Positions 52,319 through 60,030 of a stretch of DNA of 64,000 nucleotides are shown piece after piece. Source of the stretch: Pasteurellaceae bacterium (GTDB lineage Bacteria; Pseudomonadota; Gammaproteobacteria; Enterobacterales; Pasteurellaceae). Below the pieces are notes generated by a model. The model saw only the letters and a program-made list of their open reading frames with translations. It was not told the origin of the DNA and ran no database searches. The DNA is taken from positions 100,756 through 164,755 of the forward strand of contig CAAEJV010000030.1 in the NCBI GenBank assembly GCA_900756155.1. Reading direction: 5' to 3'. The position numbers and the translations under genes were made by a program. Each line of letters opens with the position of its first letter. Positions within the stretch are counted from its first letter, which is position 1.

Positions 52319-53014
52319 TTAATCTTTTATTTTATCTAACAATACGCTCACTACTTTCGGTACGCCCTTCCCTGCTTTTTCTTTTATTGCGATGACTTGC
52401 TTACGGACAAAGCCTGTATTGGGATTTGGATCGATCAAGTAAATTGGCGCTTTGCTTGGCGCTTCATTAACTAAGCCATTCGCAGGATACACTTGCAAAG
52501 AAGTACCAATCACTAACACGACATCTGCTTGTTCTACGATATCAATTGCTCGCGCTAACATCGGCACCATTTCACCGAAAAAAACAATATATGGACGCAT
52601 TGGATGCCCATTTGGATCTTTATCTTCCAATTTCTGATCACCAAAACAATCTACGATATAGCTTTCATCAAAGCTACTGCGAGCTTTATTTAATTCTCCA
52701 TGTAAATGTAAAACATTTGAGCTTCCTGCGCGTTCATGTAAATCATCCACATTTTGCGTGATAATTCTCACATCATAGGCTTTTTCTAATTCAACTAGTG
52801 CGAGATGTGCAGCATTTGGCTTAGCTACAGCCGCATTTTTTCGTCGTTGGTTATAGAAATCTAATACTTTCGCACGATTCTTTTGCAAGGCTTCAGGCGT
52901 ACAAACCTCTTCGACTTTATGCCCTGCCCATAAACCATCTTCCGCTCTAAATGTGGGAATACCACTTTCAGCACTAATTCCTGCGCCTGTTAATACGACA
53001 CAAATAGGTTTCAT
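52319..53014 (-). CDS. cobB: SIR2-family NAD-dependent deacylase lacking the zinc cysteines
   Basis: The 231-residue protein has sirtuin motifs GAGISAESGIPTFRA, QNVDDLHE and the catalytic H105 in HLHGE, plus the YxxR pair (Y54, R57) that marks CobB/SIRT5-like enzymes able to remove succinyl as well as acetyl groups. The usual four zinc-binding Cys between the catalytic His and FFGEM are missing; only C123 remains in that segment. Catalysis may still work, since zinc is structural. GAGGGTATT precedes the ATG. The symbol follows the E. coli homologue. Confidence 0.85.
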   Translation of the reverse strand: MKPICVVLTGAGISAESGIPTFRAEDGLWAGHKVEEVCTPEALQKNRAKVLDFYNQRRKNAAVAKPNAAHLALVELEKAYDVRIITQNVDDLHERAGSSNVLHLHGELNKARSSFDESYIVDCFGDQKLEDKDPNGHPMRPYIVFFGEMVPMLARAIDIVEQADVVLVIGTSLQVYPANGLVNEAPSKAPIYLIDPNPNTGFVRKQVIAIKEKAGKGVPKVVSVLLDKIKD

Positions 53015-53079
53015 AATACCCTCCTCAGTACTTTATATTATAATCCTGAAAAACAGATTCACTTCGAATTTATAATAAA

Positions 53080-53109
53080 AAATCGGGCAATTTTTAAACT
53101 GCCCGATTT
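53080..53109 (-). terminator. Terminator of the art operon
   Basis: A 10-bp stem AAATCGGGCA/TGCCCGATTT (53080-53089 with 53100-53109) follows artM by about 20 bases and gives a T-rich run on the minus strand. Confidence 0.82.
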
Positions 53110-53130
53110 GTTGCTATTTTTGACCGCACT

Positions 53131-53814
53131 TTATGCTTTTACGGTATCAATACGTTCAAATGCTAACACTTTATTTTCTAACTGACGAAGTAATAAAGTG
53201 GCAATGCCGGTAATGATGAGATAAATTCCACCTGCGATACCGTAGATAGTGAGTGCATCATATTCGGTACCGTAAAGTTGGCGTGCATATCCCATGATAT
53301 CCATGATCGTAATAGTAGAAGCTAATGCTGTACCTTTAAATACTAAGATAATTTCATTGGTATAAGAAGGAAGCGCACGTTTTAATGCATAAGGAATTAG
53401 GATTTTTAACGTCTGCATACGACTTAACCCTAATGCCGCACAGCTTTCCCATTGACCTTTAGAGATCGCTTTGACTGCTCCATGGAATAATTGGGTTGAA
53501 TAAGCGGCACTATTCAATGCTAAAGCTAATGCTGCACAGAACCATGCGTTGGAGAATAATCCCCATAATGGGCTGTCCACCAACCATTGGAATTGTCCTG
53601 GACCTGCATAAATTAAGAAAAATTGCACTAAAAGTGGGGTACCTGTAAATAAAACAAGGAACAAATTGACCGCACTTTTCACCAATTTATTGCCGATAGA
53701 AAGCAAGAAGGTTAAACCCAATGCTAAGAAAAAGGCAATAAACAAAGACACAACTGTAAGCAACAGGCTAGTCGGAATGCCTTGAGCAATCACTGCTAAA
53801 TACTCTTGAAACAT
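53131..53814 (-). CDS. artM: Arginine ABC transporter permease ArtM
   Basis: One of two inner-membrane permeases of the arginine importer. The 227 residues contain about five helices and the EAA loop (FHGAVKAISKGQWESCAALG) that docks to ArtP, followed by YTNEIILVFKGTAL, typical of polar amino-acid permeases. Its start overlaps the artQ stop by one base. It is last in the operon. Confidence 0.93.
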   Translation of the reverse strand: MFQEYLAVIAQGIPTSLLLTVVSLFIAFFLALGLTFLLSIGNKLVKSAVNLFLVLFTGTPLLVQFFLIYAGPGQFQWLVDSPLWGLFSNAWFCAALALALNSAAYSTQLFHGAVKAISKGQWESCAALGLSRMQTLKILIPYALKRALPSYTNEIILVFKGTALASTITIMDIMGYARQLYGTEYDALTIYGIAGGIYLIITGIATLLLRQLENKVLAFERIDTVKA

Positions 53815-54485
53815 TATTCGACTCCCCGTTCAAATCGAGTGAAACGTAATTCTAATTTGCGAATACCCGCTTGGCTGATCAACGTAATCACTAAATAAAT
53901 CAACGCAGCAATACCATACCAAGTAAAAGGTTCATGAGTATTTGTATTAATGTATCCTGCCTGGCGCATTAAATCATCAACACCAATTAATGACACCAAT
54001 GCCGTATCTTTTAATAACACGAGCCATTGATTGCTTAAGCCTGGTAAAGCGTGTCGCCATACTTGCGGCATAATCAAATGAATGAAAGTATAAGGTCGGC
54101 TTAACCCTAAAGCTGCACCTGATTCCCACTGTCCTTTTGGAATGGCTTGAATCGCACCACGTAAGGTTTGTGAAGCATAAGAGGCAAAAATCAAAGACAA
54201 TGCAAATACACCACAACCAAAGGCGCTGAATTCGATATACTCCCCTGTCAGCATTTCTACTACTTGGGTTGAACCAAAATAAATCAGTAGAACCACCAAG
54301 ATTTCCGGTAAACCACGCAATAAAGCAATCACAACAGAAGCTGGTTTTGCAATAAAGACATATTTATTCGATTCTAAGGCGGTAAAAATAATACTGAGCA
54401 ATAAGCCGACAATTAACGAGCAAATAGCAAGCCCTAAGGTCATTAGGGCTGCATGTCCAATTAATGTAAGATAATCATAAAACAT
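53814..54485 (-). CDS. artQ: Arginine ABC transporter permease ArtQ
   Basis: Second permease subunit, 223 residues, with about five helices, a RGLPE segment and the EAA loop LRGAIQAIPKGQWESGAALG. The sequence NQWLVLLKDTALVSLIG is characteristic of the amino-acid permease family. It starts three bases after the binding-protein gene ends. Confidence 0.93.
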   Translation of the reverse strand: MFYDYLTLIGHAALMTLGLAICSLIVGLLLSIIFTALESNKYVFIAKPASVVIALLRGLPEILVVLLIYFGSTQVVEMLTGEYIEFSAFGCGVFALSLIFASYASQTLRGAIQAIPKGQWESGAALGLSRPYTFIHLIMPQVWRHALPGLSNQWLVLLKDTALVSLIGVDDLMRQAGYINTNTHEPFTWYGIAALIYLVITLISQAGIRKLELRFTRFERGVE

Positions 54486-54488
54486 AGA

Positions 54489-55208
54489 TTATTTAGTCAT
54501 CCATTTATCATAGATTTTTTGGTATTCACCATTTGCTTTCACGGTTTCTAAACCTTTATTTAAGCTTTCTAGCAATTCTTTACTTGATTTATTCACCGCG
54601 ATACCTAAACCATTACCGAAATATTTTTTGTTAGTCACTTTCTCGCCAACAAATTGAATTTCAGGCTCTTTAGAAATCATATCAGACAATACGGCAGTAT
54701 CACCAAAGATGATATCAATACGGCCATTTTTTAAGTCTAAGATCGCATCTTGTAAGCTTGCATAAGATTTTGCATTATATTGCTTGGTTTCTGCGGCAGT
54801 ATATTGTTGGAATGTTGTTCCGTTTTGAACACCAATTGTTTTTGCTGAAGCTAAATCTGCTTTGCCTTTTAAAGCCACATAACTTGCTGTGCTATCATAA
54901 TACGCATTAGAAAATGAAACTTGTTTTGCACGCGCTTCAGTAATATCCATCGCAGAAATCGCTGCATCAAAACGTTTTGCTTTCAAGCTTGGAATTAATG
55001 CATCAAATGCTTGGCTTTTAAAGTGACAAGTTGCTTGAATTTCCTTACAAATTGCATTCGCTACATCCACATCAAAACCGATAATTTCGCCTTTTTCATT
55101 CGTTGTTTCAAATGGCGGGTAACTCGGCTCCATCGCGAAAGTGATTTCTTGTGCATTCGCAGCAAAAGCTGAACCCATTAACATTGCAGTTAAAAGTAAT
55201 TTTTTCAT
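54489..55208 (-). CDS. artI: Arginine-binding periplasmic protein
   Basis: The 239-residue protein has a signal peptide (1-19, ending ANA) followed by ITFAMEPSYPPFE and the family signature GFDVDVANAIC near residue 44. Substrate-contact segments AAISAMDIT and QNGTTFQQY are of the basic/polar amino-acid type. Only one binding-protein gene is present, where E. coli has artI and artJ; the symbol choice follows operon position. Confidence 0.92.
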   Translation of the reverse strand: MKKLLLTAMLMGSAFAANAQEITFAMEPSYPPFETTNEKGEIIGFDVDVANAICKEIQATCHFKSQAFDALIPSLKAKRFDAAISAMDITEARAKQVSFSNAYYDSTASYVALKGKADLASAKTIGVQNGTTFQQYTAAETKQYNAKSYASLQDAILDLKNGRIDIIFGDTAVLSDMISKEPEIQFVGEKVTNKKYFGNGLGIAVNKSSKELLESLNKGLETVKANGEYQKIYDKWMTK

Positions 55209-55219
55209 GTTGTGTTTCC

Positions 55220-55957
55220 TTATTCTGAGTGTGAAAGATATTGTTTAAATTGTTCGGTTTTTGGATTATCAAAGCAATCTGCACTGCCCATTTCAATAAT
55301 CTTACCTTGTTCCATATAAACGACCTTTGTCGCCACTTTTTGTGCCACATTCACTTCGTGGGTCACAATCACTTGAGTAATGCCTGTTTGTTGAAGTTCT
55401 TTAATGATATCAACAACTTGAGCTGTAATCTCAGGATCTAGTGCTGCCGTTGGTTCATCAAACAACAACACTTGCGGTTTCATCATTAATGCACGAGCAA
55501 TGGCTACACGTTGTTGCTGACCACCTGATAAATGAAGGGGGAAACGATCGGCATGCTCTTCCAAACGTAAACGTTTTAAAAGTTCTAATGCATCTTTTTT
55601 CGCTTCTTCCTCGCTAATGCCTAACACTTTTTTAGGCGCTTCAATTAGGTTTTCAATCACTGTTAAATGTGGCCAAAGATTGTATTGCTGGAATACCATC
55701 CCCACATCTTGACGAAGTTGACGAATGGCTTTCGGATTATTATTCGCCTGAGACAAATCAAAATGGTTATTCGCAATATGTAATTCACCAGAAGTTGGCA
55801 CTTCTAATAAATTTAATGTACGGATTAACGTACTTTTCCCTGCCCCACTTGGTCCGAGCAACACCACGGTATCACCTTCTTGTGCATCAAGATTGATATC
55901 AAACAATGCCTGTGATGAACCATAAAAGAAATTCAAATTTTTAACACTAATCGCCAT
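55220..55957 (-). CDS. artP: Arginine ABC transporter ATPase ArtP
   Basis: The 245-residue ATPase drives arginine import. It has Walker A GPSGAGKST near residue 34, the Q-loop MVFQQYNLWPH, signature LSGGQQQRVA and Walker B LLFDEPTAALDPE. It is the first gene of artPIQM and its promoter is covered by tandem ARG-box-like sites. The nearest upstream ribosome site, AAGGAT, is 17 bases from the ATG, so initiation may be weak. Confidence 0.95.
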   Translation of the reverse strand: MAISVKNLNFFYGSSQALFDINLDAQEGDTVVLLGPSGAGKSTLIRTLNLLEVPTSGELHIANNHFDLSQANNNPKAIRQLRQDVGMVFQQYNLWPHLTVIENLIEAPKKVLGISEEEAKKDALELLKRLRLEEHADRFPLHLSGGQQQRVAIARALMMKPQVLLFDEPTAALDPEITAQVVDIIKELQQTGITQVIVTHEVNVAQKVATKVVYMEQGKIIEMGSADCFDNPKTEQFKQYLSHSE

Positions 55958-55994
55958 TTTAAGTTTACTGCTATCCTTGATTGACTTGTAAGAA

Positions 55995-56030
55995 TGAATA
56001 AATATTACTTTTTAGTGATTATTTATGCAA
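55995..56030 (-). promoter_or_regulatory. artP promoter with tandem ARG boxes
   Basis: Cores TGAATAAATATTAC (55995-56008) and TGATTATTTATGCA (56016-56029) each differ from TGAAT-N4-ATTCA by about two bases and start 21 bases apart, the spacing of paired ArgR operators. They overlap a promoter TTGCAT (56030-56025), 17 bases, TAATAT (56007-56002), as expected for repression by ArgR-arginine. Confidence 0.7.
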
Positions 56031-56046
56031 GTGTTTTTTATAAAAA

Positions 56047-56068
56047 ATCCCAAAAAATTTTTTGGGAT
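56047..56068 (-). terminator. Terminator of gmhA
   Basis: A self-complementary ATCCCAAAAAA/TTTTTTGGGAT hairpin lies about 40 bases after the gmhA stop, with T residues beyond on the minus strand. An AT-rich stem makes it moderate. Confidence 0.6.
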
Positions 56069-56106
56069 CTTTAAATCATTGAATTTTTAACCGCACTTGT
56101 CGCGTA

Positions 56107-56691
56107 TTAAGTCTCTTTCGCCATTTCAAATTCAACTAACATCATTAAAATATGGATCACTTTGATGTGGATTTCTTGAATACGATCTGCATAACCAAAG
56201 TGTGGCACACGAATTTCAACATCCGCTAACCCTGCCATTTTACCGCCATCTTTGCCCGTCATCGCAATCACTTTCATGCCTTTTGCTTTTGCCGCTTCAA
56301 TCGCATTTAAGATATTTTTAGAATTGCCTGATGTCGATAACCCAAATAAAACATCGCCTTCTTTACCGACGGCTTCAACAAAGCGAGAGAAAACATATTC
56401 ATAACCAAAGTCATTACTTACACAGCTTAAATGACTTACATCAGAAATCGCAATCGCAGGATAACCAGGACGATTTTCACGATAACGACCTGTGAGTTCT
56501 TCTGCGAAGTGCATAGCATCACAGTGAGAACCACCATTACCGCAAGATAATACTTTCCCGCCATTTTTAAAGCTTTCGGCTAACAATTTAGCTGCTTTTT
56601 CAATAAGTTTGATGTTGTTATCATCTGAAACAAACTTATTTAGTACGTCTTGTGCTTCCACAAGCTCAGCTTTAATTTGATCAAAATACAT
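56107..56691 (-). CDS. gmhA: Sedoheptulose-7-phosphate isomerase
   Basis: GmhA makes D-glycero-D-manno-heptose-7-phosphate, the first step to the heptose of lipooligosaccharide. The ATG at 56691 (MYFDQIKAEL) has AAGGAG six to seven bases upstream, giving 194 residues (E. coli 192); an earlier ATG lacks a site. The SIS-domain motifs SCGNGGSHCDAMHFAEELTG and FGLSTSGNSKN are present, with the catalytic Glu in AEELTGR and the His in EIHIKVIH. Confidence 0.95.
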   Translation of the reverse strand: MYFDQIKAELVEAQDVLNKFVSDDNNIKLIEKAAKLLAESFKNGGKVLSCGNGGSHCDAMHFAEELTGRYRENRPGYPAIAISDVSHLSCVSNDFGYEYVFSRFVEAVGKEGDVLFGLSTSGNSKNILNAIEAAKAKGMKVIAMTGKDGGKMAGLADVEIRVPHFGYADRIQEIHIKVIHILMMLVEFEMAKET

Positions 56692-56891
56692 TTTATTCTC
56701 CTTAAAAATTAAAATTCGCGATAGCGTTGGCATTGTATAGCGTTCATTTCAAATAATCTAGCGCTCTTTCTTATCTCTCTATTTTTCAGCTTACTTCTCA
56801 TTATTTTGCGATACGAATCACAGATTCAATTAAAAACGCTGTAAAAAATGACCGCACTTTTTAAACTCAATAAATTTAAAAAGGAAACATC

Positions 56892-57701
56892 ATGAGAGCG
56901 ATTTACTTATTACTTTGCCTCCTATTCAGCCAAATAACCTGGGCGAATGAGCGTGATTTAATGCTATTAGACACTTATGAAAACCAAGATGTTCAAGGTT
57001 GGGTAATGTCAGAGAAATTAGATGGGGTACGAGGTTATTGGGATGGCAAAACATTATTAAGTCGTCAAGGACTGCCCTTGCCCGCACCGACCTATTTTAC
57101 CGCTCAATTTCCGCCTTTTGCCATTGATGGTGAGATATTTAGTGAACGTAATCAATTTGAAGAGATTGCCTCTATCACGAAATCCTTTAAAGATGATAAT
57201 TGGACAAAATTGATACTTTATGTTTTCGATGTGCCTAATGCATCAGGCAATCTCTTTGAACGTCTCAAAACCTTAGAAGATTATTTGAAAGAACACCCTA
57301 CACCTTATATCAAGATTATTCCGCAAATTCCGATACGAGATAAAACACATTTATTCGAATATTTGTATGAAGTGGAAGCGAAAAAAGGTGAAGGGATTGT
57401 ATTACGTAATCCTAATGCGCCTTACGAAAGAAAACGCAGTACACAAATTTTAAAGTTAAAAAGCACTTATGATGAAGAGTGCACTGTGATAGCACATCAC
57501 AAAGGAAAAGGACAATTTGAGAATATACTCGGATCGCTCACCTGTGAAAACCATCGTGGAAAATTCAAAATTGGTTCAGGATTTAATCTGAGTGAGCGCG
57601 AAAATCCACCACCTATTGGCTCCACAATCACCTATAAATATCGTGGATTAACTAATTCAGGAAAACCTCGTTTTGCCACTTATTGGCGAGAGAAAAAATA
57701 A
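56892..57701 (+). CDS. Exported ATP-dependent DNA ligase (Haemophilus type)
   Basis: The 269-residue protein begins with a typical signal peptide (1-18, ending TWA), then a minimal nucleotidyltransferase domain with the adenylated Lys42 in SEKLDGVRG, motif III IDGEIF, motif IV GEGIVLRN and motif V KLKS, and an OB domain (about 190-269). H. influenzae has an equivalent ATP ligase. The combination of a leader peptide and a naturally competent host suggests action on DNA in the periplasm, which is inference. The housekeeping NAD ligase is not in this window. Confidence 0.9.
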   Translation: MRAIYLLLCLLFSQITWANERDLMLLDTYENQDVQGWVMSEKLDGVRGYWDGKTLLSRQGLPLPAPTYFTAQFPPFAIDGEIFSERNQFEEIASITKSFKDDNWTKLILYVFDVPNASGNLFERLKTLEDYLKEHPTPYIKIIPQIPIRDKTHLFEYLYEVEAKKGEGIVLRNPNAPYERKRSTQILKLKSTYDEECTVIAHHKGKGQFENILGSLTCENHRGKFKIGSGFNLSERENPPPIGSTITYKYRGLTNSGKPRFATYWREKK

Positions 57702-57704
57702 GAA

Positions 57705-57736
57705 CGGTCAAAAACATCGCTATTTTTGACCGCTCT
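57705..57736. terminator. Bidirectional terminator between the ligase gene and trxA
   Basis: A 10-bp stem CGGTCAAAAA/TTTTTGACCG (57705-57714 with 57723-57732) lies directly after the ligase stop. The flanks AGAACGGT and ACCGCTCT are near-uptake-signal forms. Confidence 0.78.
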
Positions 57737-57754
57737 TTATATTTGATAACTCAA

Positions 57755-58078
57755 TTATAGGTGTTGATTAATAAACGCCGCTAATTGATTTTTTGGTAAC
57801 GCACCGACTTGTGTTGCAACAAGTTGGCCATTTTTGAAAAGTAGTAAAGTTGGAATACTACGTATACCAAATTGACCAGCCACTAATTGGTTGTCATCTA
57901 CGTTGATTTTAACGATTTTTGCTTTACCTGCGAATTCAGGTGCGATTTCATCTAAAATTGGTGCAATCATTTTGCAAGGGCCACACCAAGGTGCCCAAAA
58001 ATCCACTAATACAGGGATATCTGATTGCACAACCGCAGTTTCAAAATCTGCATCATTAATATGTAATACTTCGCTCAT
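57755..58078 (-). CDS. trxA: Thioredoxin 1
   Basis: A standard 107-residue thioredoxin with the active site WCGPC (Cys32 and Cys35), the buried Asp in VLVDFWAPW, and the cis-Pro loop GIRSIPTLLLF. It is the electron acceptor of TrxB (18498-19451). It lies about 115 bases downstream of metB in the same direction, with a weak hairpin between them. Confidence 0.97.
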   Translation of the reverse strand: MSEVLHINDADFETAVVQSDIPVLVDFWAPWCGPCKMIAPILDEIAPEFAGKAKIVKINVDDNQLVAGQFGIRSIPTLLLFKNGQLVATQVGALPKNQLAAFINQHL

Positions 58079-58195
58079 TTTTGTTTCCTTATTTAATAAG
58101 GTGCTGACAAATCAACACCTAGCGTTAATTGATGTTGTGCATAATAGCACAAGGCATATTGAATTGCACAGATTAGTCCGATTGATAAAAACTAA

Positions 58196-59305
58196 TTATT
58201 TAAGTTGTGCAAACGCCTGTAATAAATCGGCTTTGATGTCTTCTACATCTTCTAAGCCTACAGAAAAACGCAATAATGTGTTTGTAATACCACGAGCAAC
58301 ACGTTCAGCTTCAGGAATATCCATATGGGTTTGGGTCGCAGGATAGGTAATAAAACTTTCTGTACCGCCTAAGCTTTCCGCAAAGGTAATCAATTTGATT
58401 GATTTTAAGAAAGTATTCACCCAATTTTCATCTTTCAAACGGAAAGACAGCATACCGCCTTTGTTTGGATATAACACACTATCAATTTGTGGCTGTTGAC
58501 GTAAAAATTCTGCAATCGCCTTCGCATTATCTTGATGGCGTTTCATACGTAATGAAAGGGTTTTCATTCCACGCACGGTTAACCAAGAATCAAATGGTGA
58601 AAGTACGGCACCTGCACCATTTTGAATATAAGCGATACGATCACAAAGTTCTTGTCCTTTCGCAATAATCAAGCCCACCAAACTATCATTATGACCTGCA
58701 ATATATTTTGTGCCACTATGAATGACAATATCCGCCCCTAAATCTAATGGACGAGATAGCACAGGGGTTAAGAAGGTATTATCCACAATCATTAATAAAT
58801 TGTGTTTTTTCGCTAATTTCGCAATTTCTGCAACATCACACTCTTCCATTAATGGATTTGATGGGGTTTCAATAAAAATCGCTTTTGTATTCGCTGTAAT
58901 AGCCGCTTCAATTTCAGCTAAAGAAGCGGTATTCACATAAATGGGTTTTACGCTGTTGTTATTTTTATAGGCAAAATCCAATAAACGATAAGTTCCACCA
59001 TATACATCACTTGACACAATCCATTCATCAGGGCCTTTAAATAGGTTCATCAGCACTTGAATTGCCGCCATACCAGAAGCAAAAGCAAAACCACGATCAC
59101 CATTCTCTAATTTTGCTACAGTATCTTCCAAAACACTGCGTGTTGGGTTTTTTGTGCGCGTATAATCAAACCCTGTGCTTTCACCAATCCCATGGTGGCC
59201 ATAAGCCGTTGAAAGATAAATGGGCGTTGAAACCGCACCAGTGCGCTCATCACTGCGATTTCCCGCTTGAGCTAATAATGTATCGATAGAATATTGTTGT
59301 GTCAT
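58196..59305 (-). CDS. metB: Cystathionine gamma-synthase (trans-sulfuration PLP enzyme)
   Basis: The 369-residue PLP enzyme joins an O-acyl homoserine with cysteine. Family motifs are YTRTKNPTRSVLE, FASGMAAI, VDNTFLTPVLSRPLDLGADIVIHS and the Schiff-base Lys in HSGTKYIAGH. It resembles H. influenzae MetB in length. A cystathionine beta-lyase or gamma-lyase assignment cannot be fully excluded, since these folds are alike. The leader is long (about 115 bases). I found no convincing Met box there, unlike metK. Confidence 0.88.
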   Translation of the reverse strand: MTQQYSIDTLLAQAGNRSDERTGAVSTPIYLSTAYGHHGIGESTGFDYTRTKNPTRSVLEDTVAKLENGDRGFAFASGMAAIQVLMNLFKGPDEWIVSSDVYGGTYRLLDFAYKNNNSVKPIYVNTASLAEIEAAITANTKAIFIETPSNPLMEECDVAEIAKLAKKHNLLMIVDNTFLTPVLSRPLDLGADIVIHSGTKYIAGHNDSLVGLIIAKGQELCDRIAYIQNGAGAVLSPFDSWLTVRGMKTLSLRMKRHQDNAKAIAEFLRQQPQIDSVLYPNKGGMLSFRLKDENWVNTFLKSIKLITFAESLGGTESFITYPATQTHMDIPEAERVARGITNTLLRFSVGLEDVEDIKADLLQAFAQLK

Positions 59306-59427
59306 AATTTACCTCTAAAACATGCAAAAATTTGACCGCACTTTTCTTGATTTAATGGCGAACAAAACGCTCCAATTTTGTCACAAACCCAATCACGATA
59401 AAAGTAGAAATTGAAAACTAAGCTAAA

Positions 59428-59457
59428 ATTATATTCTTGAGTCAAATTTTGCTGTAA
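59428..59457 (-). promoter_or_regulatory. Probable metB promoter
   Basis: On the minus strand TTACAG (59457-59452), 18 bases, TATAAT (59433-59428), predicting a transcript start about 115 bases before metB. Confidence 0.5.
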
Positions 59458-59512
59458 TTTCAACCGAAACGAAGATTTTTTCAACATTTGAATTTTTTTT
59501 TCAGATCTTCGA

Positions 59513-59540
59513 TTGACAGAATTTCAAATTCCCGTAAAAT
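59513..59540 (+). promoter_or_regulatory. Promoter of the tRNA cluster
   Basis: TTGACA (59513-59518), a 16-base spacer and TAAAAT (59535-59540) are followed by a GC-rich discriminator GCACCGC, the form usual for stable-RNA promoters under stringent control. Confidence 0.8.
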
Positions 59541-59560
59541 GCACCGCACTAACAGCGTAT

Positions 59561-59636
<76 letters not shown>

Positions 59637-59643
59637 AACTAAC

Positions 59644-59717
59644 GGCGTGTTAGCAAAGCGGTTATGCACTGGATTGCAAATCCATGTAGCTCGGTTCGAC
59701 TCCGGGACACGCCTCCA
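59644..59717 (+). tRNA. tRNA-Cys (anticodon GCA)
   Basis: A 74-base cloverleaf with acceptor GGCGTGT/ACACGCC, anticodon loop ATTGCAAAT with GCA, discriminator T and encoded CCA. It begins seven bases after tRNA-Gly. Confidence 0.97.
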
Positions 59718-59745
59718 TAACCACGCAGTTAGTTAATCACTCAAT

Positions 59746-59832
59746 GCCCGAGTGGTGGAATCGGTAGACACAAGGGATTTAAAATCCCTCGCCTTTCGAG
59801 GCGTGCCAGTTCAAGTCTGGCTTCGGGCACCA
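59746..59832 (+). tRNA. tRNA-Leu (anticodon TAA)
   Basis: An 87-base class II tRNA with acceptor GCCCGAG/TTCGGGC, anticodon loop TTTAAAA with TAA, a long variable arm (CGCCTTTCGAGGCG) and encoded CCA. It ends the cluster and borders the accessory-looking region. Confidence 0.97.
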
Positions 59833-59989
59833 TTATTTCTTCCAGTCGAATAATCAATATCTCATTTAATAATTAAATATTTTATCCAAACTATTAAATT
59901 AAATAGAACTTCTATTTCGTTTCAAAAATTTTAGTTATCGTCTACATTTGAAATTATTTATTCCCAGAAAAACAATAATTTTTCTTAAT

Positions 59990-60016
59990 AAAAGTGCGGT
60001 AAAAATTCGCACTTTT
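59990..60016 (-). terminator. Terminator of the duplicated-domain gene
   Basis: A 9-bp stem AAAAGTGCG/CGCACTTTT, one arm being an uptake signal, lies 15 bases past the stop of the leftward gene. Confidence 0.75.
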
Positions 60017-60030
60017 ACTACATAATTCTG

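Noticed and set aside
59306..59427. Riboswitch or Met boxes in the long metB leader
   Set aside because: No SAM-riboswitch pairing pattern and no tandem AGACGTCT-like units were found.
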